Origin: Centrapalus pauciflorus
Lineage: Eukaryota; Streptophyta; Magnoliopsida; Asterales; Asteraceae
DNA: 64,000 bases
Reading direction: 5' to 3'
NCBI GenBank assembly: GCA_020465985.1
Contig: JAANYP010007127.1
Coordinates: forward strand, 186,001 to 250,000
A model generated the notes under the pieces. The model was not told where the DNA came from. It did no database searches and saw nothing but the letters and a program-made list of their open reading frames with translations. Made by a program: the position numbers and the translations under genes. Positions 35,386 to 46,277 of the stretch are shown one piece after another (positions within the stretch are counted from its first letter, which is position 1; every line of letters begins with the position of its first letter).

Positions 35386-37509
35386 CTTGACCTTAGTGGT
35401 AGTTTATTTCCTTTTATAGCAGTAGTATTTCTTTCTTTTATAGTAAGTCTGCTAATTTAGGAAAGATTTTATTTTTAGTAAGTTAGTAGGTTATCTTCTT
35501 TTATTGCTATTTCTTATGAAAAACAAAAAAAAAGAGAGAAAATCATAAAAATACAAAAAAATTGAATATCAGAAAAAGGAGTTAAGTCTTAGAAGCATAG
35601 GTTCAAAGTGACGAAAATTAGCACAGTCGTTACAAACTCTAAGTGTTTAGGCTTTCACACATAAAGCACCTAAAATTCTAAGTGTTATACTTGATTTTAG
35701 TTTGATGTGTTGGTAGGCATAATACATCTAGGGAGTCTCAAGGCTAATAAAATATTCAAGAAAAAGTCAAACGTGTCGCTAACTTAGATGTACGACCAAT
35801 CGGTCTTAATTTTTATGTACAAGACATTCAAACTTTGAGTCTAAATGAGGTATGCAAACTTTCTAGGGATGTATAGTAACATCAAATACATCTTAAAATG
35901 GAAAGAATAGAAAAATCATATAAGATTAAGAGTCAAAAACATGTAACTCTGTTGTACGTAAGTACAGACCTGTTGCCTCTGTTTTGATTCGGGTTTGCAA
36001 GATAAGTCGCTTTGTGGTACGTCGGTACAGACCTGTCACCACTGTCTTGCTAGCTTTAATAATAAACCTTAAGTCAAACTAAGACACTTTGTTGTATGAA
36101 AGACATGTGTCCGATGTTTGTGTTTTAAAGAAAGTTTGCAAATACCAACAAGTTAGAATCTTTGTCTGTATGCCTTGATCATAAAAGTATGTCTATGTCT
36201 GAGTCACGTAAGATAATTTCATGATAAATAAAAATGCCAAGGGATATTCCGAAATGTAGCATGTTTAAAGGGGTAAATACCAACAATCGGCTAAATGGGT
36301 ATTTCACGACAAACAATCAAAGGAATCAAAAATTCCTAAATGTGAAAGCTTAAGTACTGAAAGTGAGTATCTGACACCGCTATCTGATTGAACCTTTCTT
36401 TGACTTACTCATCAAAAATATTGTGTTTAGAGTTTAGCATAGATTGTAAGTTGTAATAAAAGCAGTTTAAGTCTAAGATAAATTTTTGGTCAAAATTTTA
36501 AAAATTTTATTTTTACTTATTTTTATTTTATTTTTCCTTAGTTTATTTTGTTTTATTTTATTTTATTTTTATTTTTATTTTTATTCTTCTTAGGAAAAAG
36601 GTCAAAAATAACTGAGGGTGCATTCACAGTTGAATAAAATAAACACAGCATGAAAATCTTGTGCTTAGGGTAAAGGATTTTGCATAGTTTATTCCGTTAC
36701 ACAATACCGTTGAAACGGTTGAAAAGGTTGAATTTCTTTCAAAATTTTCGAAATTTTCTAAGTGTTTGGGGTAATTCGAGATTAGTTCAAACTCGAAATC
36801 GGCTGATCTCGAATCTGTCAATAGATTCGAATCTGTCATTAGACTCGAAGGTAGGTGTTATAAATAGGTTAACAGTAATCGTCATTACTCTTAACTGTTT
36901 TCGAATCTGTGCCTTCGAATCTATCCAGCGATCTCGAATCTATTTCCTCGAGTCTACCGTTTTCACTAAAAACCACTATTTGTCGAGTTTCTTGCTTGAG
37001 TGTTCGATTCTACTGATACATCTAGGTATAAACAACTGGTTTGTATAAGATTCAAGTAGTTTTATACATCATTTAAGTGAAAATCACCAATTTTTGAAGG
37101 TTTGATGGTCGAAATTGTGTTTTTCAAAATTACAAAGTTTGGACCGGTAAAAAATCAAATTAAAGGCAAATATCTGTGATTAGAACCTAGTTGGACTAAT
37201 GTATGTGATTTTCTAAGTTCAATATGGTTAAAATCATAGTGTTTGGTGTTGAGGCTAGCCGACGCGTTCGAATCTGTTCCTGACCAGTCTCGAGTTTGTC
37301 AGTAAACTCGAGAAGGTCATTAGATTCGAGTGTGACATCAAACTCGAAAAGAGGTTTCTTCGAATCTGTTTATTTGAATCTGTCATTCTATTTAAATTAT
37401 TCAATTTAAATTTAATTAAACTTGTAGAAATTCTTTTGTGTTGGATTTCTTAAACAAGGTCAAAATAAAACAAATTTGAATTTAGGCAAGTTTATTGATT
37501 TTTAATAAT
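35386..37509 (+). other. E3 pol-ORF2 spacer
   Basis: About 2.1 kb, no coding potential. Contains the stem-loop module (35865-36130), a long TTTTATTT tract (about 36500-36590), and dense TCGAATCTGTC motifs (about 36770-36950 and 37265-37390). Confidence 0.75.
35865..36130 (+). promoter_or_regulatory. E3 spacer stem-loop module
   Basis: GATGTAT (35868) pairs with ATACATC (35886). Hairpins follow with loops at TGTAC-GTAA-GTACA and GGTAC-GTCG-GTACA, the latter with arms TTGCAAGA / TCTTGCTA, and then GACAC / GTGTC. The G-tract is reduced to GGG here. Confidence 0.6.
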
Positions 37510-37533
37510 TCTAATAGTTTAACTATTGTGCAG
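37510..37533 (+). promoter_or_regulatory. E3 candidate 3' splice site before ORF2
   Basis: TCTAAT, then a T-rich stretch with TTGTGCAG, then AT and the ORF2 ATG at 37536. Confidence 0.6.
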
Positions 37534-37535
37534 AT

Positions 37536-40277
37536 ATGGCTAATCGAGTATTCGTGCCTAAGCATAATATGGTCATTCCCCCCGACCATCATATCCCTGA
37601 GGCGCAGGGTTTTCGACAGATGTTGGATTTCCTAGTAGAGTCTAGGATTGCATTTGCATTGTCTTATAACATTCAAATTGTGATTCCATATGTACGGCAG
37701 TTTTACGAGCATCTACAAGTTGATTGCACTGTCACCCCGACAGTTCTAAGGACTAGAATAGCTGGACAGCCGCTAGTCTTTTCTGCTGATATGCTGTGTC
37801 AGGTTCTGCAGCTGGGTTCTCAAGAAGAAGAAAATAGGCCTATTGACTTTCCCTTAAGTATTAGGCAAGTTGCTTTTCTGAGAATGGGATATAGTTTAGA
37901 TGTTACGAAGACATCTTACATGAAGAGTGGGCTTATTGGTCAATGGCGATTTTTGGCACATGTGTTTATGGTCTGTTTTGCGGCCAAGAAAGCTGGTTTT
38001 GATTATATTGTCTCGAAGATCCAATCCGGGATGATCGCTTTGGTTTATAATCGGCCCTTCAGCTTTTCTCAAATGTTTTTCTCGGAATTCGTTAATCAAA
38101 TCACGGCTCCGGAGCAGCAACAATTTCTCCTATATCCTCATTTTATAATGATGCTCATCCGGCACTTTTTGCCAAATTTGCCGCAGCTAAATGAAATCCA
38201 AAGCGTAGCGGTCATGGACAAAAGGATTTTTGCTAATTGCTCCTCGCATAGAGGAAGGTTGGCAGTTCCAGTCGAACGACCACTGTTTGGGGCAGTTATA
38301 GACAGGAACTTTGAAGCACCGGATAATGCCAACTGGGCAAGTGAAGTAGAGGTTCAACTTAGACAGCCACAACAACAATGACAACAACCGCGTGCACAGC
38401 AACAAAGGAGACGACAAAGAGCTACCGCGAGTCAAACTCAGGCAACTAGGCCTTCTACAAGTCAACAACAAGAGGTACAAGAGGCGGGCCCTTCGAATGT
38501 CCCAATTGAATCTGATCAGTTGTGTCAAACACTACATGAAATTTGGGAAGCTGGTCCTCATGCCAATGAAGAAATATCTGCAGCATTAATTGGAGAATTG
38601 CTAGAGCCTCCTGAGGGAGAAGATGATGTCTTGAGGGAAATTATGAATATGAACCGGATCAAATAGGTAATGACTTGTCATCGTCTGCAACGGAGTCAGA
38701 AGATATGGAGGAGATCGAGGTTGAAGCTCCAGAGTCCGTATCTACAGAACCTCCTGTTCAAATGGGAACTTATGGATCAAGGTTAGTAGTGTCTGAAGAA
38801 GCTTCAAGGCGGCATGCATCAAGAGAGTCTGATGACTCTGATTTTGAAGAAGAAGAGGTCGCTCCATTAGTGACGAGGCAAAGGGCCAAGCGTCATCGGT
38901 TTATGCAAGGAACTTCCTCAGCTTCAGCCACACAGCCTGAAGTATCTCAATCTCCAGCTACTCCAACTACCATTCCACCATCACCACCACATGCTGAACC
39001 GTACATCCCATCGCCCATCATTCCAACTCCAATTCAATCCATCCCATCCACCTCACCCACATACACAGAAAATCAAAGGTTTTTGCAGCTAAAAGCTCGA
39101 GTTGACTTCCAACAGATCCAGATCTTAGGCCTAACGACGGCAATCGGTGAGATTCAGAAGCACAATGCAAATCTAGATACCGAGAATGCCGACCTGAAGA
39201 AGATTGTGGAAAAAGTTCAGGAAGAGATCTTAGAGTTAAAGACTTTTGTCGCTAATCAAGCAGTGAGCTAAGATCGATGCGCTCCCTAGTTGAGCAATTA
39301 ATGAAAAATATACAGGCTCAGGGGGAGACATCCTGCCGTGATCAAGTGGAGCGGCCGAGGGATGATGATGATAATGAAGATGACCAAGGCAATGATCCAA
39401 GCACTCAAAGACAGAATGAGCCAGTAGATTTTTCTGCTGCTCAGGATGCTCAGTCTCAGGGGGAGCCGAGTCACTCAGGAGCTAAAGAAGGTGAGGCCAG
39501 TTCGTCCAAACCTACAGAGTCTGAGATAAATGAGATGATCGATGCACTTATGGATCTCGATGACGACCCGATGGACTTGGGCTTTGGCTTTGAAGATGAT
39601 ATGGAGGAACTAGAATAGGGAGAATTCGTTCCTGATGACATAACGGATTGGAAGTCCGATGATGAGGTCTATGCTAACGAAGATGATGAAGCCAATGAGA
39701 TCACCGTTCAGCAAAATCCAATCACTGATACATATGTGATAGAAGGAAATGATTTTGTTAACATAGAAGTAGTCAATGCTGCTTTAAATGTTGATTCATC
39801 AATAGAAGAACCTGTAAGAGAGCTGACTAATGAAGAGAAAAGAAAGCTATGGTTCTGGGCAGAGCAGAAGGACATAGAGCTGAAGAAGAAGATGAGGGTG
39901 CCGGGTACTGGAAAACTGTTAGGAAGCATATTAAGCTGGTTCTTTGTTCGGGAACTGCAGCTATTCATAATCAAAAGAAAAGATGGGCTCCAGTACCTTA
40001 GAAGATCTCTGAAAGTATTCAACTCATTGCCGAAAATTGAGATAAAGGCGTTAGTGTGGAAAGAACTAATCAATATCGGCAACGACCCTTACGCAGATAT
40101 AATTGCCAAAATCATAAGAAAGGAGGGAAGGTCGAGGAAGTTTGAACGCCTTAATCCGAGGATAGGAAAACGAGTAATGGATCATTCTAGAATTGATCCT
40201 CTAACTGGGCGTCCTTGGATGAAAACAGTACAAACCAGTGAGATGTCTGAGGAAGGTACCACTCAAGCCTATGCCAC
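37536..40277 (+). pseudogene. E3 ORF2, part left of E4
   Basis: The N-terminal domain is intact (37536 to about 38340; VRQFYEHLQVDCTVTPTVL, MGYSLDVTKTSY). It ends at a TGA at 38379-38381 in the Gln-rich linker (CAACAATGACAACAA). A frame change follows near 38620-38670. Next come the acidic stretch, the basic patch TRQRAKRHRF (about 38873), a Pro/Ser linker, the coiled coil (about 39080-39270), another frame change near 39271, a second acidic stretch with TAG at 39616-39618, and the C-terminal domain to about 40220, where a further frame change occurs before the E4 insertion. The remainder of the gene is at 53876-54138. Confidence 0.85.
40273..40277. repeat. Target-site duplication of E4, left copy
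   Basis: GCCAC immediately before the E4 LTR. The identical GCCAC follows the other LTR at 53871-53875. Five bp is typical for copia integrase. Removing one copy and E4 restores the ORF2 homology of E3. Confidence 0.95.
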
Positions 40278-40938
40278 TGTAAGGTCTACAACTGCAAGAT
40301 CTATCTAGACGCGGATCCGTTAACGAGTGCGGAATCCTCGTTGACGGTCAGACGGACAACTCTCAACCAACGGAAACACGGAGACTATTAGACGCTGAAC
40401 GAACGACACACGAACGATCCTACGTACTAATTCTCTCCGAAACGGCACTCACCTAGCTGAAAAACTCGAGATCGCCTCTTGCTCAATTCCTCACGAATTC
40501 TGCAAAAAGTCTCTTAATCATTCGAGTCTATCCCTAATTATAGGCCCTGATTCGAGTCTGTTGTGGGCCAACCTCGAATCTGGCCTAAGGCCCATTCGAA
40601 TCTGTCCATCTGACAGATTCGAATCTAGCCTATTCGAATCTAAGGACTCATTCGAATCTATCACAGATTCGAATGTATCCTTTTATGCAATTCGAATCTA
40701 GCCTTTGACATATATAACTAAGTGTTTGAAACTTATGTTTTAACTTATGCTTGAGTTAATCTTTGACCTTTATGTTTGAACTTCTTGTAATATGTTACAT
40801 CAAGTTCAAACACACAATCAATAACAGACAAACACATATTAAACATATATATCAAAATACTTGGTTAATACTCAGAATATTACCTAAACCATAATGCAGA
40901 TCGATTAGACTGCTATCGTCACACAGGGTGTACCAACA
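40278..40938 (-). repeat. E4 3' LTR
   Basis: 661 bp; in element orientation TGTTGGTACACC to CCTTACA. Rich in ATTCGAATCTG motifs. Matches 53209-53870 at every position I compared except one inserted A. Confidence 0.97.
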
Positions 40939-40940
40939 GA

Positions 40941-40949
40941 CTCCCCCTT
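40941..40949 (-). promoter_or_regulatory. E4 polypurine tract
   Basis: AAGGGGGAG on the minus strand, two bases before the 3' LTR. Confidence 0.88.
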
Positions 40950-40984
40950 GACGATAGCTTCTAATTATTTACATTACATCAAAT

Positions 40985-43900
40985 TTAAGTACTAGAGCTA
41001 TATATATTACTACCCGCATATAATCCAGCATCTATACAAACTTTGACTACCTTTTGGAACTTCCTGGCTTCAGATCTCCATGGTTCAGTAAAGAAGATAG
41101 GCTGATCATGAAGCTTCTTCAGGTCGTCCTTTGATAGGTTTATCAAGTGCAATGGATCATATACCTTCAAAATTACCTGCTCGTCTTGATCTTCCATGAT
41201 AGCTTCAGCAGTGTCAATCTCTAGGTACCACCACTTCATGTTGCTCAAAACGTTCTGTGGCATTGGCTTCATTGGGACTTTCTTTAGACACCTCACAGGT
41301 TTGTATTCCATCCTGGCCCATGGCCTACCTGTATGAGGATCTATTCTCGATCCATCCTCGACCCTCTTTCCGGTCCTTGGTTTTAGTCGCTCAAATTTGC
41401 CTGATCGCCCTTCTTTCCTTATAATTCTTTCGATTACATTCGCGTAGGGATCATCTCCAATATTGATCAGCTCCTTCCAGGCTAACTCCTTAACTTCAAT
41501 CTTGGGCAACGAATTAAACGCTTTCAGTGTCCGCCTCAAGTATTGAAGGCCATCTCTTCTTTTCAAAATAAACAGCTGCAGTTCTCTGTCAAAGAACCAG
41601 CTAATAATCCCTCCAGCAAAATTTCCAGCACTTGGATTTCTCATCTTCTTCTTCATCTTCAGCTGGTCTTTCTTTTCTTCCTCCTTGAACCAAAGATTTA
41701 ACAGATCAGCTCTAGATGGCTCTTTCTCAGCCTCTTCAAGGTCTTTATCTTCAGCTGAGGCTACCTTGATGTAATCAATATCAATCACATTATGATCTTG
41801 GCTCTCATACAGTTCAGTGATTGGTTGTGAATTGATTATTACTTCATTAACGTGATCGTCTTCATCATCTAGCACTTCATCATCCGATTTCCAGTCAGCG
41901 ACATCATCTGGAATGAATTCACCTTCTTCTAATTCTTCAATATCATCTTCAAAATCAAACTCCATTAGCTCTTCTTCAATATCTTTCAGCGCATCGATCA
42001 TGTCGCTATCTAAAGTCTTTGAAGAACCTGCTTCTCCTCCTGCTCCTCCCTCTCCTCCTTCTGTACTAGGCTCCCCCTCAGATTGAGCAGTCTGAGCAGC
42101 AGAAAAATCTACTGGCTCATTCTGTCTTTTAGGGCTGGGATCATTGCCTTGGTTGTCTTCATCATCATCTCCTCTCGGCCTCTGTACTTCTTCCTGATCA
42201 CGGCACGATGTCTCCCCCTGAGCCTGTAAATTTTTCATTAACTGCTCAATTAGGGAGCGCATCGACCTTATCTCGGCTGACTGATCACAAACAAATGTTT
42301 TTAACTCTGTGTTTTCTTCCTGGACCTTTTCCACAATCTTCTTTAAAACGGCATTCTCCTTATCGACATCTGCGTTATGCTTCTGAAGCTCACCGATTGC
42401 TGTTGTTAGCCCAAAGATTTGGATTTCCTGGAAGTCAACTTTATCTTTTAAGCGCAGAAATCTTTGATTGTCAGCGTATGAGGATGAGGTTGATGGAATT
42501 GATTGTAACGGAGTTGGAAGTATTGGCGATGGAATATATGGTTCATCGCGAGGTGGTGGTGGTGGAATGGTGGTTTGAGGTTCTTGTTCTTGAGGTTGAG
42601 GGTTTTAAGGTTGAGAAGTTTCTGGTTGTTCTGCGGAGACTGACGAGGATCCTTGCATGAACCTGTGACGTTTGGCCCGTTGCCTCGTCACAAGTTGAGA
42701 AACTTCGTCTTCTTCGAAATCAGACTCCTCCAATTCCCTGTCCAATCGCCTCCTAGAACCACGTTCATTAATAATCAGTCGCGAGCCATAAGTTCCAATT
42801 TGAACTTCAGGAACGGCAGACATTGACTCTGGAGCTTCAACTTCTATCTCCTCTATCTCTTCTGACTCAGTTGCTGAAGATGACAAAACGTTATCAGCCT
42901 GCTCTGGCGCATAATCCTCAACATCCCTCAGCACATCTTCTTCTCCCTCTGGAGGCTCAAGTAATTCTCCCACCAATGCTGCAGCTATATCTTCATTTGC
43001 ATGTGGACCCGCCTCCCAAATTTCATTTAGCGTTTGGCACAATTGATCAGCTTCATTTGGGACATTTGATGGCCCAGCTTCCTGCACTTCTGGTTGCTGA
43101 CTCGCAGAAGGCCTAGACGCCTGAGTTTGACTTGCAGTAGCTCTTTGTCTTCGCCTTGGATCACGGGGACGAGCACGAGGCTGTTGTTGTAGTGGACGTT
43201 GCTGTTGTTGCTGTGGTTGGACATCAACTACCCCTGCCCAGTTGGCATTACTCGGGGCTTGAAATTCCCTATCCAGAATTGCACCAAATAGTGGACGCGC
43301 CACCGGAACCGCTAACCTTCCTCGATGTGAGGAACAGTCAGAATAGATGCGCTTATCCATAATATTCACGCTCAATGCATTATCTGTTTGTGGCAAATCA
43401 GGCAAGAAGTGCCTTATCAACATCATTACAAACCTAGGATACAGTAGGAATCTTTCTCTCTCAGGAGCAGTAATTTGATGGATGAATTCCGAGAAAAACA
43501 GCTGTGAGAAGCTGAACTTCTTATTGTACACCATGGCAATCACCCCAGATTGGATCTTTGAGACGCTGTAATCGAATCCAGCCTTCTTAGGCGCAAAACA
43601 AACCATGAACACGTGGACCAAAAATCGCCACTGCCCTATCAACCCGCTTTTCATATAAGATGATTTTGTAACGTCCAAACTATAGCCCATTCGCAAAAAC
43701 GCTGCTTGCCTAATACTTAAAGGAAAGTCTATAGGCCCGTCTTCTTGTTCTTGTGAACCCAACTGCAGTACTTGACGCAAAATATCTGCTGAGAAAACCA
43801 GAGGTTGACCGGCAATTCTGGTTCTTAAGACTGTCGGGGTGACAGTACAGTCCACCTGTAAATGATCGTAAAATTGACGCACATATGAAATCACAATCGG

Positions 43901-44038
43901 AATATTGTGATATAATGCATAGCTGATCCTAGATTCAGCTAGAAAATCTAAAACTTCTCGATAACCCTGCGCTTCAGGGATATTATGAGCTGGATTAAGT
44001 ACCATATTGTGCTTAGGAACAAAAGCACGAAGCGCCAT
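40985..44038 (-). pseudogene. E4 ORF2 (env-position ORF), one internal stop
   Basis: Best-preserved ORF2: 1018 codons in one frame, with a single TAA at codon 478 (42605-42607) that one C-to-T change from CAA would explain. Residues 1 to about 265 form the conserved N-terminal domain. A Gln/Pro-rich linker follows (about 270-340), an acidic stretch (about 370-400), the basic patch TRQRAKRHRF (about 449-459), a Pro/Ser linker, a coiled coil (about 528-608), a second acidic stretch (about 677-730), and a C-terminal domain (about 780-1017) with GGIISWFFDREL, KWWYLE and VYDPLHL. There is no signal peptide, membrane helix or glycoprotein-like Cys pattern, so an envelope role looks unlikely; the basic patch fits a nuclear protein. 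The start is the ATG 2 nt after the acceptor, not the in-frame ATG at 44080. Function unknown. Confidence 0.88.
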
Positions 44039-44040
44039 AT

Positions 44041-44065
44041 CTGCACAAGACATAAAACTGTTAGA
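44041..44065 (-). promoter_or_regulatory. E4 candidate 3' splice site before ORF2
   Basis: In element orientation TCTAAC, then a T-rich stretch and CTTGTGCAG, then AT and ATG at 44038. TCTAAC fits the plant branch-point consensus CTRAY. Confidence 0.65.
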
Positions 44066-45483
44066 ATTATTAAAAATCAATAAACTTGTTTAAATTCAAA
44101 TTTGTTTTATTTTGTACTCGATTAAGTACCAAATCCAACACAATTAAATTTCCACAAGTTTAATAAAATTTAAATTCAACAAAGTAAATAAAGTACAGAT
44201 TCAAAGGTAACAGATTCGAAGTGTCCATATTCGAATGTAATGGACAGATTCGAAGAGTCCCTGTTCGAGTCTAATGGACAGATTCGAATATCATCATCAT
44301 CTCGAATCTAATGATAGATTCGAGAAACCCATGAACAGATTCGAAAGCCATGAACAGATTCGAAGCCCCGACTTATGAATTTTCAACAAAAACCCAAGAT
44401 TTTAACCATTTTGAACTTGGTAAATCACATACATTAGTTCAACTAGGTTCTAATCATTGATTTATGTATTTAATTTGATCTTTTATAGGTCCAAACTTAG
44501 TTATTTAGCAAAAACCCAATTTTGACCCATAAAACTTCAAAAATCGACGATTTGGCCTTAACTTGTGTATAAAACTACAAAAATCTTGTACAATCCGGTT
44601 GATTATACCTAGATATGAGTGTAGAATCGAACACAAAAGCTTTAGACTCGATGAAATGTCGTTTATGAGAACTACGGTAGATTCGAGAACAGATTCGAGA
44701 TCGTCACAGACAGATTCGAGGATATAGATTCGACAACAGTAAAGTAATAAATGACTTCACTATTGACCTATATATACTACCTACCTTCGAGTCTATGTGG
44801 ATTCGAGTCTACTGACAGATTCGAAATACTTCACATTCGAGTCTGTCTTAGATTCGAAATTACCAACACTTAGAAAAATTTCGAAAATTTTGAAATAAAT
44901 TCAACTTTTCCAATTTTTTCTACGGTATTGTGTAACCAGATAAACTATGCCAACTCTTTTACCCTAAGCAACAGATATTTCACGCAATGTTTATTTTATC
45001 CAACTTCGAATGCACCCTCAGTAACTTTTGACCTTTTACCTAAGTAAAAATTAAACTAAACTAAAATAAAATAAGCTAAGGTAAAAATAAAATTAAAATA
45101 AAATAAAATTTTGACTAAAAAATTTTAATCTAGACTTAAGTTATAAAAACAAATTTACAAGCTAAGCTTAATACTAAACAACATATTTTTGATGAGTATA
45201 GTCTAAGAAAGGTTCAATCAGATAGCGATGTCCGATACTAACTTTCAGTACTTAAACTTTCACACTTAGGAATTTTTTGAATTCCTTTGATTGTTTGTCG
45301 TGACATACCCATTTAGCCGATTGTTGGTATTTTACCCTGTTAAACATTCTACATTTCGGAATATCCCTTGGCCTTTTTATTTATCAGGAAATTATCTTAC
45401 GTGACTCAGACATAGACATACTTTTATGATCAAGGCATACAGACAAAAATTCTAACTTGTTGGTATTTGCAAACTTTCTTTAA

Positions 45484-45746
45484 AAGACAAACATCGGACA
45501 CAGGTCTGTATTCTCATACAACAAAGTGTCTTAGTTCGACTTAAGGTTTATTTTTAAAGTTAGCAGATAGCGGTGACAGGTCTGTACTGACGTACAACAA
45601 AGCGACATGTCTGCTAACCCGAATCTAAACAGAGACAACAGGTCTGTACTTACGTACAACAGAGTTGCATGTTTTCGACTCTCAGTTTTACATGATATTT
45701 CTATTCTTTCCATTTTCAGATGTATTTGATGTTGCCATACATCCCC
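45484..45746 (-). promoter_or_regulatory. E4 spacer stem-loop module
   Basis: Plus-strand view: GACAAAC..GACAC with partner GTGTC (45484-45540); GTTAGCAGA / TCTGCTAAC around TGTAC-TGAC-GTACA (about 45559-45620); a third hairpin with TGTAC-TTAC-GTACA (about 45640-45665); GATGTAT / ATACATC (45719-45743) next to a C4 run. Arms of the middle hairpin are one base shorter on both sides than in E1, E2 and E5, so pairing is kept. Confidence 0.68.
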
Positions 45747-46129
45747 AGAAAGTTTGCATACCTCATTTAGACTTAAAGTTTGTATGTCTTGTACATAAAA
45801 ATTAAGACCGATTGGTCGTACATCTAGGTTAGTGACGTGCTTGACTTTTTCTAGAATATTTTATTAGCCTTGAGATTCCCTATATGTATTATGCCTACCA
45901 ACACATCAAACTAAATAAAGTATAACACTTAGAGTTTAGTTGCATTATGTGTGAAAGCCTAAATACTTAGAGTCTGTAACGACGGTGCTAATTTTCGTCA
46001 CTTTGAACCTATGTATCTAAGACTTAACTTCTTTTCTGATATTCTCTTTTTTTTGTATTTTTTGTAATTTTCTCTCTTTTTTCTTTTGTTTTTCATAAGA
46101 AAAAGCAGTAAACTAAGCTAACCTACTAA

Positions 46130-46211
46130 CTTACTAAAAATAGAAACTTACTAAAAATAGAAACTTTCCTAAATTAGAAACTTACCTAAATTAGAAACTT
46201 TCCTAAATTAG
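46130..46211. repeat. 17-bp tandem repeat, five units
   Basis: Units at 46130, 46147, 46164, 46181 and 46198 (last one 14 bp). The first two read CTTACTAAAAATAGAAA; the next three read CTTWCCTAAATTAGAAA. Located just downstream of the pol stop in element orientation. Confidence 0.9.
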
Positions 46212-46277
46212 CAGACTACAGTAAAAAGAAAGAAATATAACAACTATAAAAGGAAATAAAATACTACTAAGGTCAAT

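Larger units (their letters stand above)
28842..40277 (+). mobile_element. E3: Ty1/copia (SIRE-like) element, left part
   Basis: Plus-strand copy with leader, gag, pol, spacer and most of ORF2. It has no 5' LTR or primer site in the window: about 320 bp of leader joins G LTR sequence directly at 28841/28842. E4 is inserted in ORF2 at 40277, and E3 resumes at 53871. The 3' LTR style is close to that of E4. Coding regions carry few breaks per gene, so it is younger than E1, E2 and E5 but older than E4. Confidence 0.88.
44066..46277 (-). other. E4 pol-ORF2 spacer
   Basis: About 2.2 kb between the pol stop and ORF2, non-coding. Contains a 17-bp tandem array (46130-46211), the stem-loop module (45484-45746), an AAAATAAA tract (about 45045-45115), and two dense clusters of AGATTCGAA motifs (about 44690-44870 and 44206-44365). 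Confidence 0.78.

Noticed and set aside
42605..44080. Start of E4 ORF2 at the upstream ATG (44080)
   Set aside because: The extra residues lie upstream of the splice-acceptor-like CAG and are not conserved in the other copies; the ATG at 44038 matches all of them.
44206..44365. TTCGAA clusters as heat-shock elements, as in ONSEN
   Set aside because: Heat-shock factor sites need GAA and TTC units spaced by two bases (nGAAnnTTCn). Here TTC and GAA abut directly.
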